DNA of 64,000 nt, taken from Endomychus coccineus. Its lineage: Eukaryota; Arthropoda; Insecta; Coleoptera; Endomychidae. Each line of letters starts with the position of its first letter. Positions within the stretch are counted from its first letter, which is position 1. The stretch is from assembly GCA_958510875.1 (NCBI GenBank), contig OY294067.1, positions 62,756,039 to 62,820,038 on the forward strand, written 5' to 3'. The notes under the pieces are model-generated. The model was given only the letters and a program-made list of their open reading frames with translations. It had not been told where the DNA came from and ran no database searches. Shown here piece after piece: positions 10,641 through 21,399 of this stretch. The position numbers were made by a program, and so were the translations under genes.

Positions 10641-12293
10641 GTAAGTATTTATATTCTTACTTGAAAATATATCACGGAGTTCATTATTAATAAGTGACAA
10701 TGTAGGTACATTCGAAGTGTGAAGGAAAATCAACTCAATAAGATATTATTATAATACGAGGGCGATTCAAATATAAATATACAGCTTGAGTCAGATTGAG
10801 CGGTATATAGGACGGTATTGTGAGAGTGCGAAAGCCAGACGCATTGTATTGTAATATGATAGACTAGGATACAAACTAATTAGTAAGTTGTAGTAGTAGG
10901 GTAATCTGTAGAGCAACAGTGAACTCCCGGGTGTACATCGATTTGGGAATTCTTAATATAGCGAGATAAGGGTTACTGATTTTTTTTTTTTGCGGAGTTG
11001 AAGAAAACCTTTCATGGGGAGGTGTAATAACGAGTCCTTGCTTGGTTTTACTTTATTTCTTAAAGGTTATCAATTTACCTTATCTTATCAAATTCATTCT
11101 TATATATCATTAACTAATATCAATATAACTTGCAGTACGTGAACCAATAACCAGGAAGGGACCCGCATCAAGGGTTTCTCATTAGCTAGGCAAATCAGGC
11201 CACAATATGATCAATAGATATATGTAATACTCACTCTTCTTTGGTTGAGACACTAACACATTAATTAAGCACTGTGTGATCGAGGGTAGTTCATAAATTA
11301 CGCTAAGTAGAAAAACTCTCAATCAAAACAAATATAAAATATTTAATGATAACAAGAAAATAAACAATTATAGAACAATGAATTAAAAGTTAAAAGATTA
11401 AATGTAACTAAAGTATTAATCAAGAAATTATGTTAAATTTAGAAAATAATTAGTCAATCCTTTATTTTAAATCAAACTTATTAAAACCTAAATATGAAAT
11501 GTAAAACTAATTCAACTCAGCCCGGATGCACCAGGGTGAAGAGTTACACAAAACTATTATGATTCAACTATTCAAGGAATTCTAAATCTTTTGTATTAAG
11601 AAATATGACTTGATTCTAAATGAACTTAGCGAAAATTCTACCATAAACACCACAACGCAAACTTAACTAGAAAACTTGGAGAGTTTTCTAAAATATCATT
11701 TAAGTGATTCGTGAAATAATCAAAGTAAGATTCAACTCAAGAAGTTAAAATATAACTGACTTTAGTGTGGTGAGTTTGGTTTCTTATAATCTTGGATAAC
11801 CACTCCTATTTTAGTAGTAGGTTTGGGGGTAGTAACTTTTACCCAATAAGAGAGAGACTTGCCTAGACTGGGCAAGCTGAATATAAAAGAACTATTCTAT
11901 TTTTGTTGACAAAGACCTTGATTTTATTACTTCATTTAGACTTCCTTGAATTTAGGTATGAATGAAAATTATATCAACTTAATATTCTAATTACACATTT
12001 AATAAGAAACGACTGCGTCCTGCACGTCTTATGTTATGGTTACGTGAATGTATTGTAGCTTCAAAGGAAAAGACAGGGTAAAAAACCTTTGTTTGAACCA
12101 TAGCAATTGATCCATTTGCCGCTTCTTATTGATCAATAAAAATATATCTTAACTACCAATATACTGTAAAGCACTTGTTTTCTTTAGACCGATTTCTGTT
12201 AACTTTGTGATTTATAATTTCCTCTTGGAACTGTGAGGGACCTTTTTGACTTTGTCGGTACTTTCAAAAATTACGATGACCCTTTCTTTGCAG
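10641..12293 (+). other. Putative lipase intron or 3' region, repeat-rich
   Basis: Begins with the GTAAGT donor. It holds AT-rich sequence without recognisable coding. A TACGAGGGCGATTCAAAT motif near 10757 resembles a mariner-type TIR end. Confidence 0.35.
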
Positions 12294-12409
12294 GGATTCA
12301 GCAACTATATATTTCGTTTCCGTCTCACAGATACAAAGAACAAACTGCATTATTTTATGATGGGACGGACGTACTAAGAAATGATACTATATACTTGACT
12401 TGTCCGTAA
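12294..12409 (+). CDS. Weak candidate third lipase exon
   Basis: After acceptor CTTTGCAG, the phase-compatible frame reads RIQQLYISFPSHRYKEQT and stays open for 37 codons before TAA. An SH-R could correspond to the catalytic-His segment of lipases (C-S-H-x-R), but the Cys is Pro and the spacing is one residue short. The product would also end well before the normal C-terminus. It may be a degraded exon or chance. Confidence 0.2.
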
Positions 12410-12649
12410 TAAAGGCAACAAGGAATATCCTATTCCTATTTACGTTAATGGGTGTTCTTAACCCCCAGCTTGAATCTTAGCAGCATGGTTTAAAATCTGA
12501 ATGAATTATAATTGATAATTAATAGGACAGCTTTGTTACAGAGGTTATGAGCCTTTGAATTTCAAGGTCTACTGTTAGAGTCACCATTTCAGGCATACTC
12601 ACTAAAAACTTCACCCCCTTTGTAGACTTGTCTGGCTATTGCCTCCGAT

Positions 12650-13160
12650 GACAGTATCTCGCCTACGTTTCGTTCCTTTACGGTATCCACTCAAGTATTT
12701 TTGTACCTTGTACGAGTGTGTACAAGTCCTTTACAGGGTGGGAACTGTATAATTCTGCTTCGCCGTTAGGCTTTCCAAATATTGACTGTCGTTTGCGATC
12801 CAGCGCCTCGCATTTACACAGTATGTGTGTCACTGTTTCTGTATCCTCACCGCAAAGTCTGCATGTCAGGTCGCCATTGTACAGTCCCATTTTGTTAAGG
12901 TGCCCTTTTACTGGCGCATGGCCAGTCATGAGCCCTGTTACGACTTTTATTTTTTCCCTATTTAGTGCTAATGGGTCTGTCGTTCTTTTGTTACACAGGG
13001 CTTTGATGTATTTCTTCCCATGTTCGTTTCCTGGGATTTTTTCCCATTATTCTTTGTGGTTTTCCATAATCCAGTCTTCTACAGACCTTCGTGCTGTACG
13101 TTTTGGTACCCCCGTGGTCTGTTCTGGATCTGGAGCGTTCTCTGGTTACTGACTTACTGA
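12650..13160 (-). pseudogene. 3' end of a non-LTR retrotransposon ORF2
   Basis: One minus-strand frame, interrupted by a single in-frame TAA (WIMENHKE*WEKIPG), reads TGVPKRTARRSVEDW, then KVVTGLMTGHAPVKGHL, then LTCRLCGEDTETVTHILCKC. The last is the C-terminal Cys/His zinc-knuckle-like motif (C-x2-C-x8-H-x4-C) found after the RNase H region in R1/I/Jockey-type insect retrotransposons. The 5' part (endonuclease and RT) is absent, as expected for a 5'-truncated insertion. It is not a host gene. Confidence 0.8.
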
Positions 13161-14084
13161 CATGCGCGTTATGAATCACCCCCACTCTGTTCTATAGTGG
13201 GGATACATGCTCTAATCATCTGTGTCGATTTTGTATTGCACTTAATTTTTCAATCCACCTGGCTTTTTGACTCAATATGTATTACAATGTGTTCCGTCTA
13301 AAATCCACATTAGAAGTAGTTTTAGTTCTAATTATGATACCAGTCTGAAAACTTGTACCCAGCCATAATCGATTATTTGCTGCTCAATGAAAATAAATGT
13401 CTTCAAGGGGGAAGGTGCAAACTCAAACATTTTCAAAAAAATCTGAATATTACGAAAACGGCTAAACTGAGGTACAGGGAAGGCTGATCTCAAAAAACAT
13501 GAAGAATCGAAGAACGCAAAAAAAAATAGCTTCCCATTAGAAATAACCAAGTTCATGTCCATTCCGGTATAACATGGAGATTTTCAGATTCGTATCATCA
13601 TTGGAACTCAAAATACTTGTAATGGACATTTTAGAGTGTAAACATTAGTTATTCAAAAAATATTATTAATTATTAAAATATGTATTACAATGCAAATACA
13701 AAAACAGAACGAATATACTTAATTTTTTTTACAAAAGCTTATGTCTTATATAGATTCCACTGAATAGCTAGATAGCTTGTTGATGCTGTAATCGGAAAAG
13801 TACTCGGGTTCTAATCCAAGTATTCACGAACGCCTCTATCCCCTACAAGTCGACGAATCCATATCCTTCTAATTGGGCCAAACATGTGATAATAAATTGA
13901 GACAAGACTAGAGGAAGATGTTCTAAGTACTGTTTAATGCATTTTCTACAATTTCTCACAAGTTCTAGGTCAAACTTACACTATCGGTGATCGATTATAG
14001 GAAGTATATTTATACTTCCTATCTTATAATAATACAGCTTACATTTTTAACAACTGAGAAATAAATGAATATTCTCATATACTT
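13161..14084. other. Non-coding, nothing recognised
   Basis: AT-rich. A 76-codon minus frame at 13332-13562 has no recognisable motif. Confidence 0.4.
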
Positions 14085-14505
14085 CTCTTTTTTGGCTTTT
14101 GCCAAATATCAATGATAGGGTCTCTCTATTCTAGATGGATGAATAACATCACAAAATAATAATTCGGACAGCTGTTTCGTTCTCTCATAGAGCTCATAGC
14201 AGAACGAGAAAGTTTGCAATGTGACTGAACGATCCTCTATGGAAGGTATAAATAACCTATTAACAGAATGTTAGAGATGACTACAAATATCTAACCCCAT
14301 CTACGAGTAGATGTCCCACTAAGAAATGCAAACAAGGTACAATACTGACTGATAGATTTCTCGAACTTCAAAAAAGTTACGGGGAATGTTAGACTACCTG
14401 AGCTCCAGATGGCGACACCATATACCAATGTAACAAATGAGATCTAAATTAATATTAATTTATTTATTGTCGGCTTTTGCCAGATCACAATGATAAGCTA
14501 TCCAG
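14085..14505 (-). repeat. About 378-nt retrozyme-like unit with degraded hammerhead (copy 1)
   Basis: On the minus strand the order is: GGCAAAAGCC terminal block, a body with TGGTGTCGCCATCTGG-type sequence and GAAGTTCGAGAAATCTATC, the hammerhead region, then a second copy of the terminal block. The terminal block (plus strand GGCTTTTGCC then CAATGATA) occurs at 14094 and 14472, a direct repeat of period 378. A tandem overlap of slightly more than one unit is what tandem or circular templates would leave. The same body recurs at 41.9-42.3 kb and in part at 16.0 and 39.1 kb. Confidence 0.65.
14163..14204 (-). ncRNA. Degraded type I hammerhead, 379-nt family
   Basis: The sense strand reads TTCTG, a core shortened to CTATGA, stem II GCTCT/AGAAC, GAAA, C-AGCT-G, TC, then CGAA. 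The core CTGATGA has lost a base and stem II has a mismatch, so cleavage is unlikely. The flanking parts align with the intact copy at 42164-42208. Confidence 0.5.
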
Positions 14506-15560
14506 AACCTATTAATATCTTTTTTGTCATTCTTTTATGATTCAATTTGATTCTCATTAGAATGTATCCTCCTGGTGAAAGGTAAAGTATGAATAGAAAT
14601 AATGTTTCAGTGAGATGTAAATTGTGCCTACAATTTTTCAAATCTTCACAAACCTTGTTTGAATGAATGATTTGGGTTATGCAGTACGTATTATTACGTG
14701 AAAACGGAATGAAATGAAATTATTTTGTAAAATATTAGATTAATTGAGTGATTTATTAATCGATTATATTCTGATGATTTAATCAAATATTGTATCAAAA
14801 GACCTATAAATTTAATCGATTAAACTATCCAACATATGAGCATGGTTTTTTCTTGGTGAATAGTTGAATGCACAGGCGCCATTTGTTATTTTATAATTAT
14901 TGTGTATGAAATTATTTGCCAAACAATCATGCAAGAAATATTTGGATAATTTAATTCATTTTAATGTATAGGTCGATTGGTATACGGTTAGATTATTTCC
15001 TGAATCACTTAAATTAAAACCAACAACAAACAATTTTAATCATAATAAAATTCGATATTTTCTAACAATTTTTTTACAAGCACCAATATGGAGGAAAAAA
15101 ATTTAATCGCGGTCAAACTAGTCTAGGTATCTAATTATTTATCTAAACAAAATTCGTTCAAACAATGATGTTGTCTGATTGCTCTATTTAATAATGAGGG
15201 AAAATATCAGAACTAAAGTTGAATTAGTCAAATGATCGATTACCTTATATTTATTGACATCTCTAGATGTGAGTATTGTGTTCACGTGAACGCCGCATGC
15301 ATTTGTATACGAGCTTTCAAAATTTTTAATTTGGGATTTTCATTATGACGCCTCCTGATGACGGGTCATATTAGAATTTAGTTCTTTGGAATGTTTCGAT
15401 TAGACAGCCGCCAAATTTCATCTTTGTGGAAGTGATAATCACATCTTGCCACATTCTGTACCGCAAAGTCTTACTATAAGATTAAATCTGATTCAGGTTG
15501 CGTATATTATAAATAGTCATATAATAGAGATAATCATGTTTGGTGATTAAATTGAGTTTT
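14506..15560. other. Non-coding, nothing recognised
   Basis: AT-rich DNA with short ATCGATTA-type motifs but no open frame or repeat boundary that can be supported. Confidence 0.4.
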
Positions 15561-15561
15561 T

Positions 15562-15801
15562 AACAAACTAAGAACATCATCTGGTTTGAACGAATTTTAT
15601 TATTATGCTTAAAGGTTTTCTACCATCCCTCATTACGTTCTAAAATTACTCCAGCCAGGGACATTAAACTTTATGTAGACCCTAAAATAATTCCATCTAT
15701 GAAAACTGCTGAACTGGCTCATCAACTCCGACGAAATGATGTTAGTCCCAAGATTGATGATGATAATAGATCCAACAATCTTCTCAAGCCTTATCTTTAG
15801 A
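15562..15801 (+). other. Unrecognised open frame without ATG
   Basis: An 80-codon plus-strand frame bounded by stops reads FYHPSLRSKITPARDIKLYV, then MKTAELAHQLRRNDVSPKID. The amino-acid composition looks protein-like, and it may be an exon or an unidentified transposon fragment. No family was recognised. Confidence 0.25.
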
Positions 15802-16019
15802 ATAAACTTGATTGAATTGACTGCGTTTTACTCTTCACAGTAATCTTCCACATGTCCGTCATTACTGGATGTCAAGTTTGAACTCTTCACACTGTAACTC
15901 AATAAAATGTGGAATGTCGTGAGTAGATATGATGAATTGCGTTTCATTTTTTCCTTATAATTTGGACAGGAAGATGTTGCTGTGTGGTGAAACGTTGCAA
16001 TAGCAATTAAAGAATGAAT

Positions 16020-16290
16020 TGAATGTTCGTTTCTCAATTGTTACATTGGTTCTGTTCGGTGTCGACATCTGGCACACTAAACGTGGGACATCTACTATTA
16101 TTAGGTAGATGGCCTTCTCTCTGGCATTCTGTTGGACTAGTTACGTATATTTCGGCAAAATGAGCGTCCAGGAAATTTGCTCATTCCTCTGATTAACTCG
16201 ATGAGAGAACGAAACGGTTCTCCGAGACTATTAACGTTCTAATGTTACTGATCGATCTAGAGTAGGATACAGAGACCTTACCCAATATTG
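16020..16290 (+). repeat. Partial 379-nt hammerhead repeat (copy 2)
   Basis: The plus strand has TTACATTGGTTCTGTTCGGT and GTGGGACATCTACT, then a broken hammerhead at about 16197-16226 (CTCGATGAGAGAACGAAACG) and TAATGTTACTGATCGATCTA. These are in the same order as copies at 14.1-14.5 kb and 41.9-42.3 kb. Stem II is largely deleted and the core is incomplete. Confidence 0.5.
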
Positions 16291-16357
16291 TCTTCAAATG
16301 CATTAAAATTTGTTATTCATCTCATTTTACTATTCATTTTGAACATGAGATAAGGAA

Positions 16358-16551
16358 TAGAGTTCTTGAAGGTGCTATATTTTTGACTCCGCCTAAGAAA
16401 TTTGAAGGCAGGCTACTCGGTCTCGATATGCCCCGCGCAGGTGGAGCGTGCGAGAAAGAGGCCCGAGAATTAGAAAGTGAAAGGCTGCCTTCAAATTTCT
16501 TGGAGAGGGTCTTTTTGTAAAGCATCGCGCTTATGAGACTTAAGAACTCTA
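16358..16551. repeat. Small MITE with inverted ends
   Basis: A 194-bp palindromic unit starts TAGAGTTCTTGAAG and ends AAGAACTCTA. Internal inverted blocks AAGAAATTTGAAGGCAG and GCTGCCTTCAAATTTCTT flank a GC-rich centre. No coding capacity. Confidence 0.65.
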
Positions 16552-17984
16552 TATCTTCATCTCTGTGATTTTGAATGAATTTTCTCGTTTATTCATGGAT
16601 TGAGAATTGGTGAGAAAATAATTGAGTGATTTTGTGAAAATTAACTTCATTGTGTGAACGAATACCTCAACCGTGTGCCTCTTTACTTCTTGTTATATTC
16701 CCTATTCTTAATTTGTAGGACTTTGAATTACAATGCACGAAAGTGGTTGAGATTAGGAATGAACTAATTTCATTGAAATGAAATCACCATGTGTGTAAAT
16801 TTTGACGGTTTTACCAGATTGTTATCGGTAGAATATTTATTGTATTTGAACTTTTGAACATACCTTTTGGAATTCTTTAATAATATATCCTAAGTTTTAA
16901 GTTACAACGTTTTCTGTTTTTGTTTCAGTTGTCTGCAGTCATTCGATATCACACTATCTATTCCAAGAATCGATAATATCAAGAAAGTTCCTAGCTCAAC
17001 AATGCAATAATCCGATTCTGTTCCTTGCAGGATTGTGTAATAAAAATAGAAAAATAATAATGGGTGAAGATGCTCCTACTAATATCTCTGGCAGCTACTT
17101 TTTGGCAACCAAATCGGCAATTCTACCGAAAAGACCATAATGAATTATATGCTACTGAATAATTTGCCACGTACCTATAATTATGTAGGTACAATAATTA
17201 TGTGTAACAATTGATTGTTGAATGCGTTACTTTATGGTAATTCATCATAACTATTGACGAAGGGAATGAACAAACTAACAGTTGAACTGTCATTTTCAAA
17301 CGATTACACTCTTTTGATAAAACTAGTCGTAATCCAGATAGAAAAAATAGTATGCGTTGTTCATTTCCTTTATATATATAACTATGTGTTATGAATATGT
17401 TCCAAATTTTAAATTCCCCGTTGCGTCGTCTGTTACAACATTCAGAATATAATATTCTAATACAGAATCATCTGAATTTCATGCACGATTGTATATTATT
17501 ACAAATATATAATATGTGGTTGTTATTCTGATGCAGGCAGGAATCTGCAATAATTAAAGTCTAGTTCGTTCTCAATATAATAGATGTCACTACATAATCT
17601 GATTTGGGATAGACTTTACCTACAAATGTATCATTTGTTCTTTGTTCCTTCTAAATATAAATTATAATTAATTCATTTGTAATTTGAAATAAAGAATTGT
17701 TGGTTATTATTCTTCATCAACCATTCATTTTTATGTTTATTTATAACTCAATAAGTTTGCTCATATACGGAAAATGTGTTACTTTATTGATGCTATATTA
17801 GATCACAAGGTATAAGTATAATTTGAAATGTATAAATTTAAAAGTGTATTAGAAAGGACTATCATTTTATTTGATAGTTTTGCTATTTCTGAGAATATCA
17901 GAAACTCTTGTATTTATTCTGATTCCTTTATAATGATTAACTATAAAAAGTTCACACTGTGGATACATTATTACACTATAAACC
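16552..17984. other. Non-coding, nothing recognised
   Basis: AT-rich sequence. The 82-codon plus frame at 17828-18076 overlaps a repeat and shows no domain. Confidence 0.4.
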
Positions 17985-18125
17985 AAAAACAATCACCCTT
18001 ATCCACTAAAGATACTATTAAAGTACTGAGGACCTTTCTGCTTTTAGCGATCATCACAGTAAACTGTTTAATTTAGTTTACTCTGATGAGTGATGATGGA
18101 TACTCGGTAGCTGGAAGATTAAAGG
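17985..18125. repeat. Inverted pair of degraded hammerhead-type repeats
   Basis: The minus strand of about 18005-18065 reads TTTACTGTGATGATCGC, a short loop, GCAGAAAGG, then CCTCAGTACT. This fits a type I hammerhead layout with stem I TACT/AGTA and one or two core changes. The plus strand of 18076-18120 begins TTTACTCTGATGA and continues with a broken stem II. The outer flank AATCACCCTTATCCACT is shared with 3.2 kb and, inverted, with 5.4 and 49.0 kb. Confidence 0.45.
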
Positions 18126-18379
18126 CATAATGTATTAGTATTCAGCAGCATTCCGTAAAAGACTACATTCGAAACCTTCAGAAGTTTTTTGGGGAATATC
18201 TATAATTATCTTATTGATTTCTATCTCAGTAACCGGTTTTAGATAAATAGATGTATGAGAATAATGATATTGGGACCTTCCTATTTCATATTTTTGAAAG
18301 GAATTGATAAGTTCTTAATTGTAATGATGAAATCTACTTGAAAAGCCTATGCTGCATATTCATTGCCTTGAATTATATA
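18126..18379. other. Non-coding spacer
   Basis: AT-rich with no recognisable feature, up to the TA at 18378-18379. Confidence 0.4.
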
Positions 18380-19430
18380 GTCGAGGAAATAAAGCACTAA
18401 AATAGGCCAAATCTGGGAAAGTTGGCGCAGTTGGATGGATTGAGATGCGATTTTCTGCATTCGGGGGTTTTCAAAGTCGCCGATCACGACTATGACACTC
18501 GCAATGTGCTGCAAATTATCTGGGGGTGTTTTCGGGTTTCTGGAGCACTGTTTACCTACGCCATCTTCTAAGAATTTGTTAATTTTTCTTCATAGAATGT
18601 AGCATGTTCTGGCTCTCGGGGGTTTTTATTGTCGCCGATCACGATTATGATACTCACAATGTTGTGCAAATTCCTAGAAGATGACGTAGATACACAGGGC
18701 TCGAGTGTCCCGGAAATACCCCTAGGTAATTGGCAGAACATTGTGAGTGTCACAGTCGTGATCAGCGACTTTGAAAACCCCCGAGCTAGAATTTATTACA
18801 TTCAATTTGAAAAAAAAACAAGAAATTCTTGAAGATGACGTGGATACACAGGGCTCGAGTGTTCCGGAAATACCCCCAGATGATTTGCAGAACATTGTGA
18901 GTGTCACAGTCGTGATCAGCGACTTTGAAAACCCCCGAGAGCTAGAATTTGTTACCTTTTATGAAGAAAAATTAGCAAATTCCTAGAAGATGACGTCGTT
19001 ACCCGGACGCAGGGTACACCAGGTATTGCAGAAGAGTTTTTTCATGTCGTTTTCATCACTATCAACCTTCATATCACCTTTCGAACAGTTGACAAACATT
19101 AAAAATAATTTTTTCATCAATTTCGTCGATATCCAGGACGTCAGGACGCTAGTATACCCCCGGGGATGTCCAAGGGGACCTCAGGGAATTTTTTAAATAT
19201 CATATTCGTGTTCAGCGACCCCAAAAATCCCCAAGAAATCAATTCGAGCCCATTTTTTAAATTTACCTCAAAAAGTGCATCTTTGAAAAATGCATTTTTG
19301 GCTGTAGAAATGCAAAACAAAAATACCGGACAAAGTTTTTAAATCGCTTTCTGAATCGAATTTAGAAAACCGCATCTCAATCCATCCAACTGCGCCAACT
19401 TTCCCAGGTTCAATGCTTTATTTCCTCGAC
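18380..19430. mobile_element. Non-autonomous TIR transposon, TA flanks
   Basis: A 1051-bp element with inverted ends GTCGAGGAAATAAAGC and a longer inner match (GGGAAAGTTGGCGCAGTTGG), flanked by TA at 18378-18379 and 19431-19432. The interior is built from units of about 155 bp. Two are direct (about 18673-18826 and 18827-18984, each with GATGACGTRGATACACAGGG), and one or two are inverted (about 18460-18640, CGGGGGTTTTCAAAGTCGCC). All small frames here reflect these repeats. The motif 'gggggttttc-aaagtcgc-gatcacg' also characterises the palindrome at 39.3-41.8 kb, suggesting a related family. Confidence 0.7.
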
Positions 19431-19967
19431 TAATATTGTTTGAGCTGAATTCGTTTGGGAGGTTAGATTTGATTTGCACTTAATTGACCAGGAACTCTCT
19501 ACATAAATTAGTTAAATTATTCAACAATTTCATTATATTTCACTAGCTTTATATTGCTTGCGTGACTTTGACCAATTTTAAGTGAAATTCGAAAATAGAG
19601 TCATCATTATTTTGTTAACTGAGCATATGACGGAGACCAATACTTCTCTATAATACATAGAGGGTATTGCGAAGACCCACCTACCTACTTGGTATTACAG
19701 AGGAATGTATTACCTACTCCACTTAGATCATAACGTAAACAGGATATAATGTGATTTATCGGCTTACATCATTCAGTCGATAATTACTGTGGAAGACCGA
19801 AACTTGTGAACGACAACATTCTTCGGTGAATGTCGAAAAACTAAACCAAGAAAAATTTAAATAACCAACCTGCGATAATATTAGGTTTTGATCGACGCTA
19901 TAGGTCCGGCAATGTCATCGCAGGTTAGATTGTAACATTTTTTGCGGGCTACTTTGGCGACAGTGCC
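19431..19967. other. Non-coding
   Basis: No gene. A GGCAATGTCATCGCAGGTTAG segment at about 19914 is similar to the sequence after the SINE-like head at 6.44 kb. Confidence 0.35.
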
Positions 19968-20215
19968 GTATCCAGGTATTTTCTTAGAGGGGGGAGGGGT
20001 TGCAAGTCAGACCCATGCCGTCCCTAAGACTGTATTTCAACAATGATGAGCAATAATAGGTTTGCAAGATAATATACAGTTATATATAGACCATCATTAG
20101 CAATGTTCAATATTTACATAATTCTTTTTCTAATAAAAGAATATACCAAGGTATGAATTATATGTAAATTCTCGAGAAATAGGTCACATTAACACTTATG
20201 CTTTATATTTTCCTC

Positions 20216-20257
20216 GTCTTTATGTACGTTTCGGTCTCACGACCAACATCAGAAGAC
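20216..20257 (-). ncRNA. PLE type I hammerhead, two core/stem changes
   Basis: The sense strand reads GTCTT, CTGATGT, T, GGTC-GTGA-GACC, GAAA, C-GTAC-A, TA, AAGAC. Stem I (GTCTT/AAGAC) and stem II are intact. The core ends in T instead of A, and the single stem III pair is broken (C with A). It is probably inactive. Confidence 0.7.
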
Positions 20258-20436
20258 TTATTATGTCTAAAACTGGACTACTTAAAACTAATTGTATTAC
20301 ACAAAGCGTCCTTATCGCACCAATCTCAATTAAGATGCCCACGTCGCCGAAACGAACAGAAACACGAATAATCGAAATTGTAACACATCAATTTTATAAG
20401 TATAATATATAAAGAATCGACTGTTAAGCAGTGGAA

Positions 20437-20580
20437 AATTCTACCGCTCTTGCTAAACACTGCTTTGATTATAACCATCAATTCGATTACAAATGTTAAT
20501 ATTTTAACTAAGGAAACCAATTATCATAAAAGATCTATTCTGGAGATGATTCACATAGAACGTGACTCCAAACCAGATTG
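20437..20580 (+). pseudogene. PLE GIY-YIG nuclease C-terminal fragment
   Basis: The plus strand reads STALAKHCFDYNHQFDYK and then, after a stop and frameshifts, TKETNYHKRSILEMIH. This closely matches the C-terminal part of the PLE nuclease at 46334-46897. It is truncated and broken. Confidence 0.75.
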
Positions 20581-20643
20581 GTGCGATAAGGACGCTTTGT
20601 GTAATACAATTAGTTTTAAGTAGTCCAGTTTTAGACATAATAA

Positions 20644-20685
20644 GTCTTCTGATGATGGTCGTGAGACCGAAACGTACGTAAAGAC
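20644..20685 (+). ncRNA. PLE type I hammerhead ribozyme, complete consensus
   Basis: Layout: stem I GTCTT (20644-20648), core CTGATGA, one unpaired T, stem II GGTC/GACC with GTGA loop, GAAA, one-pair stem III C-GTAC-G, cleavage triplet GTA (20678-20680), then stem I AAGAC (20681-20685). All catalytic-core bases are present. Minimal type I hammerheads with a one-pair stem III are known from PLE terminal repeats, where they are thought to process the element RNA. Confidence 0.85.
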
Positions 20686-20759
20686 GAGAAAATATAAAGC
20701 ATAAGTCTTAATGTGACCTATTTCCCAAGAATTTACATATAATAATTATTTTGCTCTAT

Positions 20760-21060
20760 TTCCTTTCAGAAAATGAGATCAGGGCTTCTTCATAATTTAT
20801 TGAATTAGTTTCTTGGCTCTCTATAGAGAGTATTGTAAGATTTTTAGTCTTACTTGAATCACTGTCGATCTGAGATAGTTTTTAATTACCTTCAGTTTGC
20901 TGAAACTCATCTCACAGCTAACTGATGTAGTTGGGAATCGTAAGTTCTCAAGCACATATTTGAGGAAGCGTAAATCAAATCTTTTTCTTGTATTGGGTTT
21001 AGAAGATCGATTGAATTCATTTATTCTGAGTTAACCATTGAATTCAGCAACTGGTCCCGA
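20760..21060 (-). pseudogene. hAT transposase C-terminal (dimerisation) remnant
   Basis: The minus strand reads LRFLKYVLENLRFPTTSVSC, then EMSFSKLKVIKNYLRST and VRLKILQYSL. This is the hAT dimerisation motif (normally P-x-T-x-A-S-x-E-R-x-F-S-x-L-K, then K-x-x-L-R-S-T). Stops and shifts interrupt the flanks and the rest of the transposase is missing. Confidence 0.75.
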
Positions 21061-21399
21061 AGAAATGACATTTCAGTGCGGAACTCTTCTTCACTCAAAT
21101 CTTCACGATATTTATTGACTGTTTACAGCACCAGTTGTTAATTCCTTATCATTTGAGTTTTCCGATTATTCATTATTTTGCTTTTGGGGATCCTACCGAT
21201 TTCTATGGTTGGTTCCACGCCAACGTTTTTCTCTATTTGTCATGCATACTTTTCTAGTCATTTGTTCCATTTTTTTCATGGGACCTCGCAATAATCAATT
21301 GTACTGTTGGTTCATATCATGTACATTATATTGTTAATATGTTCTAACAATTTTGCAGGGGTGCTATCATCAAGTAATATTATGATTACCTAGTGAGAA

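Larger units (their letters stand above)
20150..20745. mobile_element. Inverted Penelope-like element fragment
   Basis: Two inverted arms (about 20150-20335 and 20575-20740) each hold the PLE pLTR-type sequence: GAAATAGGTCACATTAACAC, a hammerhead, and CACAAAGCGTCCTTATCGCAC. Between them lies a short fragment of the PLE GIY-YIG reading frame. The arms match the pLTRs of the larger PLE at 45.8-48.5 kb. Partial inverted copies are a known outcome of PLE insertion. Confidence 0.75.
19968..21300 (-). mobile_element. hAT element remnant interrupted by a PLE
   Basis: The left end CAGTGCCGTATCCAGG plus a G-rich run at 19968-20010 looks like a hAT terminus. At 20760-21060 the minus strand encodes the hAT C-terminal dimerisation region. 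A PLE fragment occupies about 20150-20745. The right end of the hAT was not found. Confidence 0.5.

Noticed and set aside
10757..10790. A mariner insertion at TACGAGGGCGATTC
   Set aside because: Only one end motif is present, with no transposase or second terminus; too little to call an element.
18568..19196. Several 61-71-codon frames repeating GSSVPEIPP-type peptides
   Set aside because: They come from the roughly 155-bp internal repeats of a non-autonomous TIR element and occur on both strands alike.
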